DNA of 64,000 nt from Umezawaea sp049997955 (GCA_049997955.1 JAEBDY010000007.1:248001-312000); one strand, 5' to 3'. Shown: positions 41,649-52,536, counted from the first letter of the stretch. Notes: generated from the sequence alone by a model not told the origin. A program made the numbers and translations.

Positions 41649-42343
41649 GCAAGAACCCGAGGTTCTACTTCTCGTTGCGCAGCCCGTACTCCTGGATGGC
41701 GTACCGGGACCTGCTGGCGCGGTACCCCGACGTGGCCGAGGCCGTGGAGTGGGTGCCGTTCTTCGAGCCCGACGCGCTCAGCGAGCGGATGCTGACCGAA
41801 CGGGGGGAGGAGTTCCCCTACTCGGCGATGTCCCGCGCCAAGCACTTCTACATCCTCCAGGACGTCGGCAGGCTCACGAAGGACCGCGGCCTGCCGCTGA
41901 CGTGGCCGGTCGACCGCGACCCGGTCTGGGAGGTGCCGCACCTCGGGTACCTCGTGGCCGCCCGCGCGGGCAAGGGGCCCGAGTACATCGCGGCGGTCTA
42001 CCGGGCGCGGTGGGAGCTGGGCCGCAACATCTGCGACCCGGCCGTGATCGCCGACGTCGCGTCATCGCTTGGCTTGGACCCGGTGGAGGTGTCGACCGCG
42101 TCCGACGACCCCGCGCTGCGCGCGGAAGGCGTGGAGATCCTGCTGAAGATCTGCAAGGACGGCGTGTTCGGCGTGCCGTTCTTCGTGCACCGGTTCTCCC
42201 GGTTCTGGGGCATGGACCGGCTGGACGAGTTCGCGGCGCACCTGCGGTCGAAGCTGGCTCCCGCGGGCGCGCTGCCCGCCACGGCGTCGTCCGTCTCCGT
42301 CGGTCGGTCGTCGGAGGAGAGCCACGCGGGCGGCTGCGGCTGA
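41645..42343 (+). CDS. DsbA/2-hydroxychromene-2-carboxylate isomerase-like protein ending the type II operon
   Basis: TTG at 41645 overlaps the KR stop (TTGA), giving 232 aa starting LSKNPRFYFSLRSPYSWMAYRDLLARYPDVAEAVEWVPFFEP. FYFSLRSPYSW matches the HCCA-isomerase subgroup of the thioredoxin fold (catalytic Ser instead of the CxxC), and the C-terminal DGVFGVPFFVHRFSRFWGMDRLDEFAAHL has the conserved GVPFF cis-Pro loop. Such enzymes isomerise cis/trans double bonds using a thiol cofactor in aromatic degradation. In a polyene pathway a double-bond isomerase role is attractive but inferred. The tail SSEESHAGGCG is not conserved. Confidence 0.82.
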   Translation: MSKNPRFYFSLRSPYSWMAYRDLLARYPDVAEAVEWVPFFEPDALSERMLTERGEEFPYSAMSRAKHFYILQDVGRLTKDRGLPLTWPVDRDPVWEVPHLGYLVAARAGKGPEYIAAVYRARWELGRNICDPAVIADVASSLGLDPVEVSTASDDPALRAEGVEILLKICKDGVFGVPFFVHRFSRFWGMDRLDEFAAHLRSKLAPAGALPATASSVSVGRSSEESHAGGCG

Positions 42344-42361
42344 GTTCCCCGTCAACGCGCG

Positions 42362-42392
42362 ACGGCTCCCCGGAGGTTCTCCGGGGAGCCGT
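42362..42392. terminator. Bidirectional terminator after the type II operon
   Basis: ACGGCTCCCCGGA and TCCGGGGAGCCGT pair perfectly over 13 bases around GGTTC, 18 bases after the operon's last stop and just beyond the convergent gene's stop at 42399. Confidence 0.88.
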
Positions 42393-42398
42393 TCGGCG

Positions 42399-43442
42399 TT
42401 ACGCGCAGCGCCAGACGGTCGGCTGGTTGTCGGCGCCCGCGGCGGACCGGCTCCAGCCCGCCACGGAGCCGTTGTCGGACACGACGTTCACGCCCAGCGA
42501 GCCGGACAGGGTGGCGGTGAGCGCCGAGCCCTGCCACACGCCGTGGCCCAGCGGGGTGGAGGCGGTGAACCCGGTCGAGAGCCCGGACCGGTTCACCGAG
42601 TGCAGGCTGCCCGCGGTGGTGGGGCGCACCACGGAGCCGTTCTGCTCCCACAGCACGCCCACGCCGTCGGCGAACTCCGAGGCGTACGTCCCGCCGACGA
42701 CCCGGCCGTTCGCGATGGCCGCGCCGTCCACCGACACCGTGCCGGACGGGATGGCGAGCTTCCGCGCCGCCGACGCCTTCCACAGGTAGAGGCTCGTGGC
42801 GTCGAAGTCGTCGGTGCGGGTCGGGTAGTGCTCCACGAGCACCGTGCCGTCCTGGTCGATCCCGGTGGCGATGGTCTGCCCGGTGGTGGGCAGGCCGCCG
42901 GTCAGCTCGACCACCGTGCCGGGCGCGCTCGCGGGCCACAGGACGGCCCGGTGCGCGGTGTGGATCGTCACCCCCTGCTGGAACTCGGTGCCGACGTGGC
43001 CGACGATGTCGCCGTTGTCGTTGACGCCGGTCGCCCAGGACGAGTGGACGCCCGCGGGCTCGGGCAGCGGCGTCAGTGCCGTGCCGACCGACCGGAACGC
43101 CCGGTTCCGCACCCCGCTCGCCTCCGGCGCGTCGCCGACGACGGTGCCCGCCCGGTTGACGCCGGTCACGTTGACGCTCAGCGGGCTGTGCCCCGGCAGG
43201 AGGCCGAGGTTGGTGGCCACCCCGCCGCTCCAGCGCACCGCGTGGACGCTCACCGACCCGAGGACGCGCCTGCTCGACGCCTCGCCGGCGAACCCGCCCT
43301 GGCCGTCGGCCGCCAGCACCACCCCCGCGACCCTGGTCGCGGGGAGCGGTAGCAGCGTGGCGGAGCAGGTCGCGGCGGACGCCGCGGGGGAGGACAGGGT
43401 GGTGACCGCTACCGCGAGCGCCACCGGAATTGCGAACCGCAT
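42399..43442 (-). CDS. Secreted repeat (HAF/beta-propeller-like) protein
   Basis: A 347-aa protein with a signal peptide (MRFAIPVALAVAVTTLSSPAASAA) and repeating units of about 50 residues of the type AVRWSGGVATNLGLLPGHSPLSVNVTGVNRAGTVVGDA, including ATGVNDNGDIVGH, ATGIDQDGTVLVE and HSVNRSGLSTGF. This G.N..G.vvG pattern with a following W is the HAF-type extracellular repeat and predicts a beta-propeller. One Cys near the mature N-terminus and one at the penultimate residue could close it with a disulfide. No enzyme motif is seen. Confidence 0.75.
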   Translation of the reverse strand: MRFAIPVALAVAVTTLSSPAASAATCSATLLPLPATRVAGVVLAADGQGGFAGEASSRRVLGSVSVHAVRWSGGVATNLGLLPGHSPLSVNVTGVNRAGTVVGDAPEASGVRNRAFRSVGTALTPLPEPAGVHSSWATGVNDNGDIVGHVGTEFQQGVTIHTAHRAVLWPASAPGTVVELTGGLPTTGQTIATGIDQDGTVLVEHYPTRTDDFDATSLYLWKASAARKLAIPSGTVSVDGAAIANGRVVGGTYASEFADGVGVLWEQNGSVVRPTTAGSLHSVNRSGLSTGFTASTPLGHGVWQGSALTATLSGSLGVNVVSDNGSVAGWSRSAAGADNQPTVWRCA

Positions 43443-43525
43443 GGTTCTCCTTGATCAGTGGGGAAACCGACGGTCCACGGTGGCGAAGCGGGCTGACCGC
43501 GCCCTGACGCGTTACTGAGCGGTCC

Positions 43526-44140
43526 TCATGATTTGCGGCGCAGGACCAGGTCCAGGCCGAAGTCGAAGCGCTCCTCGAACGCCGCGTGCTCGAAGTGCGT
43601 CATCACGCGCGCCAGCGCCGGGTACGCGCCCGAGGTGACCGCCCGTGCGAGCCGGTGGTCGCCCGGCTCCGGGAACGACTGCTCCTCCTGGGTCAGGCCG
43701 AGGGTGAAGTGGACGACCGTCCAGCACAGCCACACGGCCTCCCGCTCGTCGTGCCCGCAGCGCAGCAGGGCGTCGACGAGCGCGTCGGCGAAGCCGAGGG
43801 TGGCGGGCTCGGCGGCGTAGGTGCCCGCGACGACCGACGCGCCGTCCCGGTGGGTCAGCAGCGCCCGCCGGTAGCCGTGGGCCAACGCCAGGACGCGCTG
43901 GTGGGGGTCGTCGGGCAGGTCCGCGACGGGGGCCTTCGCGATGATCGCGTCGGCCATCAGCTCCCGCAGGCGCGCCTTGGTCTTCGCGTGCCACAGGACG
44001 GTGTTCATCCGCACGTCGAGCCGGGTCGCGACGGCGCGGATCGACACCGCGTCGGCGCCCTGCTCGTCCAGCAGGTCCAGCGCGGTCCGCACCACGGCGT
44101 CGACGTCCAGGCCGGTCCGGGTCGCTTGACTCTTGGTCAC
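43526..44140 (-). CDS. TetR family regulator (TetR-class ligand domain)
   Basis: A 204-aa protein. The DNA-binding part is GLDVDAVVRTALDLLDEQGADAVSIRAVATRLDVRMNTVLWHAKTKARLRELMADAI, where MNTVLWHAKTK resembles the TetR(B)/OtrR subgroup (ALYWHVKNK), and a TetR_C-type domain follows. The start ATG at 44140 sits inside one of two palindromic operators shared with the divergent FAD monooxygenase gene. This is the arrangement of TetR/TetX-like or monooxygenase resistance and catabolic pairs. Confidence 0.9.
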   Translation of the reverse strand: MTKSQATRTGLDVDAVVRTALDLLDEQGADAVSIRAVATRLDVRMNTVLWHAKTKARLRELMADAIIAKAPVADLPDDPHQRVLALAHGYRRALLTHRDGASVVAGTYAAEPATLGFADALVDALLRCGHDEREAVWLCWTVVHFTLGLTQEEQSFPEPGDHRLARAVTSGAYPALARVMTHFEHAAFEERFDFGLDLVLRRKS

Positions 44141-44172
44141 TGACCTAGTGTACTTCTTGGTCAGTGACCAAG
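44132..44172. promoter_or_regulatory. Twin palindromic operators between TetR and the FAD monooxygenase
   Basis: CTTGGTCAGTGACCAAG (44156-44172) is a perfect 17-base palindrome. CTTGGTCACTGACCTAG (44132-44148) is the same site with one mismatch in the arms. Their centres are 24 bases apart, a little over two helical turns. TAGTGT between them may be the -10 of the monooxygenase promoter. Confidence 0.8.
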
Positions 44173-44181
44173 GAGGTAGTC

Positions 44182-45546
44182 GTGGAACAGGTCGTTGTCG
44201 TCGGAGGCGGTCCCGTGGGGCTGTGGCTCGCGGCGGAGCTGAGGCTGGGCGGGGCGTCCGTCACCGTGCTGGAGGCGAGGCAGGAGCGCGACCCGCACTC
44301 CAAGGCGCTCACCATCCACCCGCGCACCATCGAGGTGCTCGCGTGCCGGGGGATCGCCGACCGCTTCCTCGCCGAGGGGATGCGGATCCCCAGCGGGCAC
44401 TTCGCCGGGCTGGACGACCGGATGGACTTCCGCGTGCTCGACACGCCCTACCCGTTCACCCTGGCCCTGCCGCAGGCGCGGACCGAGGAACTGCTGGAGG
44501 AGCACGCCTTCTCCGTTGGCGTGGAGGTGCTGCGCGGCGAACGGGTCGACGGGCTGACCCAGCGGCCCGACGGCGTCACCGTGCACGGGACGACCACTGT
44601 GGACGCGGAGTACGCGGTCGGCTGCGACGGGGCGCGCAGCACCGTGCGGACGGCGGCGGGCATCGACTTCCCCGGCACGGACGCCACGAGCTGGGGCTGG
44701 CTCGGCGACGTCGTGCTGGACGACCCGCCGCCGCGGCCGGTGCTGTCGGTGACCGGGGCCGACGGCGGCGTCATGGTCGTGGCGCTGCCCGGTGGCGTGC
44801 ACCGGTTCGTGGGCAGCGACCCGACCGGCAACCGCACGACGTGGCCGGGCGAGCTGACCCTGGACGAGCTGCGCGCCACCGTGGTCCGGGTGACCGGCAG
44901 CGACTTCGGGATGCGCGACCCGCGCTGGCTGTCCCGGTTCGGCAACACCACCCGCCAGGCCGCCGAGTACCGGAAGGGCCGGGTGCTGCTCGCGGGCGAC
45001 GCCGCGCACGTCCACTTCCCGACCGGCGGCGTCGGCCTCAACGTCGGCGTGCAGGACGCGGCCAACCTGGGCTGGAAGCTCGCCGCGGTGGTGACCGGCC
45101 GCGCCCCGGAGTCGCTGCTGGACAGCTACCACGCCGAACGCCACCCGGTGGGCGTCGACCTGCTGCGCGCCACCAGGGCGCAAACCGCGCTGATGACCGG
45201 CTACACCCCGGAGATCGCGGCGCTGCGGTCGATGCTGAGCGACTTCATCGGCGCGGTGCCGGACTTCTCCCGTGTCCTGGCCGAACGCCTGTCCGCGCTC
45301 GACGTGGCCTACCCGGCGCCGGAGGGCGCGCACCCGGTGACCGGCCGCCGCGCGCCGGACCTCCGCTTCGCCGACGGGGCAACGCTCTTCGGCTCGCTGC
45401 GCGACGGCAGGCACGTGCTGGTGGGAGCGGGGTCGCACGACGACGCCGTGGCCGCCGGGACACCGGTCGATCCGCCGGGGGAGTGGGCGGACGTCACCGC
45501 CGCTCTGATCCGCCCGGACGGCCACGTCGCGTGGGCCGTCGCCTAG
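44182..45546 (+). CDS. FAD-dependent monooxygenase (PHBH-fold aromatic hydroxylase type)
   Basis: AAGGAGG lies 6 bases before the GTG at 44182, giving 454 aa (MEQVVVVGGGPVGLWLAAELRLGGASVTVLEA); an in-frame GTG at 44164 overlaps the operator and lacks a ribosome site. It has the GxGxxG dinucleotide motif, the DG motif (AVGCDGARSTVRTAAGIDFPG) and the second FAD motif (GRVLLAGDAAHVHFPTGGVGLNVGVQDAANLGWKLA). The C-terminal thioredoxin-like part is short. Relatives hydroxylate phenols, polyketides, tetracyclines or rifamycin. Control by the adjacent TetR suggests induction by its substrate. Confidence 0.92.
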   Translation: MEQVVVVGGGPVGLWLAAELRLGGASVTVLEARQERDPHSKALTIHPRTIEVLACRGIADRFLAEGMRIPSGHFAGLDDRMDFRVLDTPYPFTLALPQARTEELLEEHAFSVGVEVLRGERVDGLTQRPDGVTVHGTTTVDAEYAVGCDGARSTVRTAAGIDFPGTDATSWGWLGDVVLDDPPPRPVLSVTGADGGVMVVALPGGVHRFVGSDPTGNRTTWPGELTLDELRATVVRVTGSDFGMRDPRWLSRFGNTTRQAAEYRKGRVLLAGDAAHVHFPTGGVGLNVGVQDAANLGWKLAAVVTGRAPESLLDSYHAERHPVGVDLLRATRAQTALMTGYTPEIAALRSMLSDFIGAVPDFSRVLAERLSALDVAYPAPEGAHPVTGRRAPDLRFADGATLFGSLRDGRHVLVGAGSHDDAVAAGTPVDPPGEWADVTAALIRPDGHVAWAVA

Positions 45547-45579
45547 GACGGATCGCCTGCGCCGGAATCGGAGGAGGTG

Positions 45580-45672
45580 ATGCGGGCCCGGCTGCACCGG
45601 ACCCGACAACCGCGTTCCGGGGCAACGCGACCGGGGCCGCAACTCGGCCGACACGCCTGTCGACTCCGATGA
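45580..45672 (+). CDS. Possible 30-residue basic peptide
   Basis: GGAGGAGGTG immediately precedes ATG 45580 and opens a 30-codon frame (MRARLHRTRQ... ending HACRLR). The strong ribosome-site-like sequence is the only support; it lies downstream of the monooxygenase and before the shared terminator. I give it low weight. Confidence 0.2.
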   Translation: MRARLHRTRQPRSGATRPGPQLGRHACRLR

Positions 45673-45716
45673 GGCCAGCGCACCCGACGGGTCGCGTCGA
45701 CCTCGCCGACCGCGTG

Positions 45717-45763
45717 AACGCCGGAGGGGCAGGCCCGCGTGCTCGGCCTGCCCCTCCGGCGTT
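45717..45763. terminator. Bidirectional terminator between monooxygenase and GH3 genes
   Basis: A 19-base perfect stem, AACGCCGGAGGGGCAGGCC with GGCCTGCCCCTCCGGCGTT, loop CGCGTGCTC. It ends 10 bases before the GH3 stop. Confidence 0.9.
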
Positions 45764-45772
45764 CCCCGCCGA

Positions 45773-48430
<2,658 letters not shown>

Positions 48431-48524
48431 GAACTGTCCGTTCTCGTGGCGGGCAGGGCAGCCTGTTCCGGGCGGCGGTGAATCGATCCTGACGTTGGGT
48501 CACCACCTGCGTCAATGGATTTCC

Positions 48525-48539
48525 GGGGAGCGCTCTCCC
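48525..48539. promoter_or_regulatory. LacI-type (CebR-like) operator upstream of the GH3 gene
   Basis: GGGGAGCGCTCTCCC closely follows the CebR cellobiose-repressor site TGGGAGCGCTCCCA (11 of 14 positions). It lies 95 bases before the GH3 start, which suggests control by cello-oligosaccharides. Confidence 0.5.
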
Positions 48540-48672
48540 GTGCCCGGGATCCCGGTTCTCCGCGTCTCGACAGGCGTTCGACCGTCCGCGCCCACCCCGC
48601 TGATCCACCCGGTCGTGCTCAGCTTCTTCTCACCTTCCCGAGGCAGACTGTCGGTACGGGAAAGGAGCCCCC

Positions 48673-48957
48673 ATGAGCTTCATCGGATCGCTGCTCGGCA
48701 CGGTGCTGCTGCTGTTCTGGTTGGTCATGCTGGTCCGACTGGTCTTCGACTGGGTGGGCGTCGTCTCGACCGGTCCCGCGCCCGCGTGGACCAGTCGCGT
48801 CCGCGATGTCAGCTGGTCGATCACCGAGCCCGTCATCGCGCCCGTCCGCCGGGTGCTGCGGCCGGTCCGGGTCGGCGGCGTGTCCATCGACCTGGCGTTC
48901 ACCGCGGTGCTGGTCGGGGTGCTCGTGCTCCGGACCGTCGTCACCGCCGTCTTCTGA
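48673..48957 (+). CDS. YggT family membrane protein
   Basis: A 94-aa protein with AAAGGAG before ATG 48673. Two hydrophobic segments (about 3-30 and 70-92) flank a loop with WTSRVRDVSWSITEPVIAPVRRVLRPVRVGGVSIDLAF. The (T/V)EP..P.R..LP...G.D.S pattern is the YggT signature. Family members are linked to cell division (often near sepF) or osmotic stress; here the neighbour is an MBL hydrolase 8 bases downstream, so the usual division context is absent. Confidence 0.88.
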   Translation: MSFIGSLLGTVLLLFWLVMLVRLVFDWVGVVSTGPAPAWTSRVRDVSWSITEPVIAPVRRVLRPVRVGGVSIDLAFTAVLVGVLVLRTVVTAVF

Positions 48958-48965
48958 GGGGAACC

Positions 48966-49607
48966 ATGGAGCTGACCAAGTTCGGCCACGCGTCGGTGGC
49001 GCTGGAACGCGACGGGCGCAGGCTGGTGGTCGACCCCGGCGCGTTCACCGACGCCTCCGCGCTCGACGGCGCCGAAGCCGTGCTGATCACCCACGAACAC
49101 GTCGACCACTTCCTGGAGGAGCGCGTCCGCGCCGCGCTCGCCGACGTGCCGGGCCTTGAGGTGTGGACCAACCCGACCGTCGCCGCCGCGCTCGACGGCC
49201 TCGGGGCGCGCGTGCACGCCGTCGGCCACGGTGACGCGTTCACCGCGGCCGGGTTCGACGTCAAGGTGTTCGGCGAGTGGCACGCGGTGATCCACGCGGA
49301 CATCCCGGTCGTGCGCAACGTCGGGTTCCTCGTGGACGACGCGGTGTTCCACCCCGGCGACGCCCTGACGACGCCCGACGTGCCGGTCGACACCCTGCTC
49401 GTGCCCGCGCACGCGCCGTGGTCGCGCACCGGGGACCTGGTCGACTGGGTGCGCGAGGTCAAGCCGCGACAGGCGATCGGCGTCCACGACGCGCTGCTGA
49501 GCGAACTCGGCCTCGGCCTGGTGGCCCGGCTGCTGGGCGAGGGCGGGCCGGGGACCGGGGCGCCGTACCGGCGGGTGGCCGTGGACGAGCGGGTGGGCGT
49601 GGCCTGA
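48966..49607 (+). CDS. MBL-fold metal-dependent hydrolase (UlaG-like)
   Basis: A 213-aa metallo-beta-lactamase-fold protein: MELTKFGHASVALERDGRRLVVDPGAFTD, then the zinc motif VLITHEHVDHF (HxHxDH as HEHVDH), VFHPGDALTTPDV with the bridging Asp, and LLVPAHAPWSRTGDLVDWVREVKPRQAIGVHDALLSELG with the last His. All metal ligands seem present. It probably hydrolyses a phosphodiester, lactone or similar small substrate; no more specific call can be made. It is probably cotranscribed with the YggT gene. Confidence 0.88.
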   Translation: MELTKFGHASVALERDGRRLVVDPGAFTDASALDGAEAVLITHEHVDHFLEERVRAALADVPGLEVWTNPTVAAALDGLGARVHAVGHGDAFTAAGFDVKVFGEWHAVIHADIPVVRNVGFLVDDAVFHPGDALTTPDVPVDTLLVPAHAPWSRTGDLVDWVREVKPRQAIGVHDALLSELGLGLVARLLGEGGPGTGAPYRRVAVDERVGVA

Positions 49608-49734
49608 TCGGGCGGCGTCCTCCGCCCGCGCGGTCCGCAGCGCGTCCAGGCCGCGGCTGGTCCGGCCGGGTGCGTGCGTTGCGCACTCCGGGGCTGCGTG
49701 ACCGGGGACACGGCATCGGCGGGCGCCCCTGCGC

Positions 49735-50217
49735 CTAGCCGGTCTTCTTGCCGCCGCCCGCCTTCGTGCCGTTGGGGGCGAGCGCGAACCAGGTCTCCTC
49801 CAGCGCCTGCCCGGAGACCTGGCCGGGTACCCGGTCGTCGACGAAGCGGTACGCGGGCCAGCCGCCGATGGTGACCTGGAGACCGCCGCCCTCGCGCTCG
49901 ATCGTGTCGAGGAACCCAGGGTCGAGGTTGCGGAACGCGATCTCGTCGGTGACCAGCACCGGCCGCCACGTCTTCGCGCACTCGCCCGTGCAGCCGGAGA
50001 CCGACGGTTTCGCGGTGTCCCCGTCGTGGCGGTAGAGCGTGAACCCCTCGCCGTCGACCACGACGTCGCCGAGCAGGGGGTTGCGCGCGAGCTGGACCGA
50101 GGTGGGCGGTGTGCCGCGCCTGAGTTCCGGTTCGGGAACCGCGGTGGAGTGCGTCGTGGTGGTGCAGGCGGCGAGCGCGCCGCACAGGATCAAGGTCCGA
50201 ACCAGTCCCGTGGTCAC
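49735..50217 (-). CDS. Lipoprotein with COG4315 secreted repeats (PF03640)
   Basis: A 160-aa lipoprotein with the lipobox LAAC at about 15-18 (MTTGLVRTLILCGALAACTTTTH). Two PF03640 repeats follow: NPLLGDVVVDGEGFTLYRHDGDTAKPSVSGCTGECAKTWRPVLV and GGLQVTIGGWPAYRFVDDRVPGQVSGQALEETWFALAPNG. LG..VVD..G.TLY....D....S.C.G.CA..WPP is the family pattern. The function is unknown; it is surface exposed. Confidence 0.87.
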   Translation of the reverse strand: MTTGLVRTLILCGALAACTTTTHSTAVPEPELRRGTPPTSVQLARNPLLGDVVVDGEGFTLYRHDGDTAKPSVSGCTGECAKTWRPVLVTDEIAFRNLDPGFLDTIEREGGGLQVTIGGWPAYRFVDDRVPGQVSGQALEETWFALAPNGTKAGGGKKTG

Positions 50218-50466
50218 GTCGGGCCTCCTTCGACGTCGAGGGCCGTGCGTCGAACACGGAGCGGACCGCGCGCGGGTTCGGCCGGAACGCGGGAACGACC
50301 CGAACGGACGATCCCGCCGCCATCGGGACCGGACCGGGTCGACCGTTCGGGTGATCGGACGGGCCGTGGACCGGTCGGTTCAAGAATTTGGTCATTTCGT
50401 GACGAATCGATGAACCGGCCCCGTGGATCGTCCGTATGCCTCGTCAGGAGACCCAGGAGGCCATGG

Positions 50467-51009
50467 ATGCGCGCCCGCTTGATCGTCGCGGTAGTCGGTT
50501 TGATGCTGTCGTTGTCCGCATGCTCTTCACTGGTGGGTGATTCCGCGGCCACCAGCGCGGGAGCGAACGACGCGGACATAGTTTTCCTCCGCGACATGCT
50601 CCCGCACCACCAGCAAACCCTGGAGATCAGCGGGATGGTGGGCACGCGGTCCAAGAACCCCGCCGTGGTCGAGGTCGCTAACGCGATCACCGCCGAGGGC
50701 AGTGCCGAGATGGACAAGATGAACGGCTGGCTCGGCGAGTGGAAGGTCGGTGTCACCGACAGCGGCCACAAGGCCCACGAGATGATCGTGGCGCCGAAGG
50801 ACGTGGCCGTGCTCGGCGGCTACAACGGCACCCAGTTCGACAAGCAGTGGTCGCCGCTGATGGTGCGCCACCTGCAGGACGGCATCAAGATGGCCCAGTC
50901 GGTCGAAGCCGCTGGTGCGCACGCCGGCGTCAAGGCGCTGGCGAAGGAGATGATCACGGTCCAGACCGGCCTGGTCACGAAGATCGAGGGCACCGGAGCC
51001 GCTGCCTGA
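50467..51009 (+). CDS. DUF305 lipoprotein
   Basis: ATG 50467 follows CAGGAGG and gives 180 aa: MRARLIVAVVGLMLSLSACSSLVGDS, lipobox LSAC. The DUF305 ferritin-like domain has DADIVFLRDMLPHHQQTLEISGMVGTRSKNPAVVEVANAITAEGSAEMDKMNGWLGEW and a second half ending WSPLMVRHLQDGIKMAQSVEAAGAHAGVKALAKEMITVQTGLVTKI. The usual M..HH..A..M and MI.HH.GA motifs are partly altered (MVRHLQDGI), so metal binding may be weakened. The role is unknown. Confidence 0.88.
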   Translation: MRARLIVAVVGLMLSLSACSSLVGDSAATSAGANDADIVFLRDMLPHHQQTLEISGMVGTRSKNPAVVEVANAITAEGSAEMDKMNGWLGEWKVGVTDSGHKAHEMIVAPKDVAVLGGYNGTQFDKQWSPLMVRHLQDGIKMAQSVEAAGAHAGVKALAKEMITVQTGLVTKIEGTGAAA

Positions 51010-51199
51010 CCTGGATTCCAAAAAAGTTTCAATCCGGTTGAACCGCGGTCCGACGCCGTACGTAGGCCTCGGTGTCGGAGTAGTACGAGAACGCCGCTCC
51101 GCGGTTCACGACGAAGATGGGACCAGTCATGCGACCGATTCGCCGAACCACGTGGTCCGACCACGCGGACTTTTCGAGTCAGTCGGGGGTGGAGGGGGT

Positions 51200-52273
51200 T
51201 TGAGACCCAACAAGCCGAACCTCCCCGTCCTGCTCACCACCTCGCACAAGGTGGCACAAGGACGGCTGTCGGACTTCTCGGTCGGCGCCAGGGGACTGGT
51301 GAGCGCCGCCCAGCGGTCGCCGGGCTGCCTCGGCGGCTCGGTGTCCGGTTCGCCGGACGACGACCGGATCTGGCAGATCGTCTGCCGGTTCACGGACGAG
51401 GCCGCCGCTGACGCCTGGGCGCGCTCGTCGTCCAACGCCCGCTGGGGCCGGTACATGCAGAAGTACTCGATGCAGATCGGCGTCACGTTCACCAACGGCG
51501 TCACGCCGCTCGACCAGTCCACCGCGCAGGCGATGTCGCCGGTGCACAGCGACGACTACGGCGACGACCCGTCCCCCGCGAACCCGCCGCAGGGCAAGCG
51601 CCGGGTCGTGCTGGCCGTCTTCGTGTTCGTGGTCTTCTTCGGGGCCGTGATCGTGGCCAACGGCATGGCCGTGAAGATGTTGCCGAACGTTCCGCCGCTG
51701 GTGCGCATCCTGGTGCTGTGCTTCGCGATGACCGGTCTCGCGGCCTGGGTGCTCCCGCCGCTGCTGGGTCGTGGTGGCGGCGACAGTGGCGTGGAGCCCG
51801 AGCCGAAGGCCCCGCGCAAGCGGTCGAAGGCCCCGGAGATCAACACGCCGAGGACCCGCAGGCGCGCGCCGGAGGTCGACAGGCGCGGCCGTCGGATCGA
51901 GAGCGAGCGCGACCTGGTGCCGCCGCCCGCGCCCGTGCCGGACCCGCCGAGGAGCAGTGGCAGGCGGGGGAAGCAGGCCCCGCGGCCGATGCCCGCCAGC
52001 AGCACGCTGACCACGATCGAGCCGGTCGGACCGCCGCCGCAGGCCAGGCGCCGCGCCGAGCGCCGCCCGGTCGCCGCGGCAGCGCAGCAGTCGGCTCAGC
52101 GCGGTGGTGGCCCCGGTCGCCAGGAACAGCTGGAGCCCGTGCGGCTGCGCCCGTTGAACATCGACCCCGGTCCGATGATGGAGTCACCGACGCCTCCGCC
52201 CGCGGTGGCGCCGCTGCCCCCCCGTCGGGGTGGGTTCTTCCCGACGTCCCCGCACAAGGGCTCGCGGAACTGA
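51200..52273 (+). CDS. Antibiotic-biosynthesis-monooxygenase-domain protein with two membrane helices and disordered tail
   Basis: TTG at 51200 directly behind GGAGGGGG gives 357 aa starting LRPNKPNLPVLLTTSHKVAQGRLSDFSVGARGLVSAAQRSPGCLGGSVSGS. The first about 120 residues form an ABM-like ferredoxin fold (RIWQIVCRFTDEAAADAWARSSSNARWGRYMQKYSM). Two membrane helices follow (about 135-160, VVLAVFVFVVFFGAVIVANGMAV, and 170-190, ILVLCFAMTGLAAWVLPPLL). The last about 160 residues are Pro/Arg rich and disordered. Domain order suggests a cytoplasmic sensor or scaffold anchored in the membrane. Translation could start earlier, but no upstream start has a comparable ribosome site. Confidence 0.78.
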   Translation: MRPNKPNLPVLLTTSHKVAQGRLSDFSVGARGLVSAAQRSPGCLGGSVSGSPDDDRIWQIVCRFTDEAAADAWARSSSNARWGRYMQKYSMQIGVTFTNGVTPLDQSTAQAMSPVHSDDYGDDPSPANPPQGKRRVVLAVFVFVVFFGAVIVANGMAVKMLPNVPPLVRILVLCFAMTGLAAWVLPPLLGRGGGDSGVEPEPKAPRKRSKAPEINTPRTRRRAPEVDRRGRRIESERDLVPPPAPVPDPPRSSGRRGKQAPRPMPASSTLTTIEPVGPPPQARRRAERRPVAAAAQQSAQRGGGPGRQEQLEPVRLRPLNIDPGPMMESPTPPPAVAPLPPRRGGFFPTSPHKGSRN

Positions 52274-52536
52274 GGGTGGACGCGGAGTAGCGCTCCAGGT
52301 TCAAACAGTTAAAATTAGGGCTTGAATTAAGACCTGAACTTGGGTTGTCTTAGGGGTGCCCGACCGATGCCCGCATCGGCCTGCACCGCCTGGGGAGACG
52401 TCGAGGTCCCCAGGCGGGACCCGAGACGCCCCGAGGGGTTCGGGGAGCAGGCCGTGCGCGTGTTCGGCGGGGCTGCCGACACGTCGCCCCCTGCCGGCGG
52501 CTGCCTCCCGCAGAACCCCTGTGAAAGGTCCCCCGC

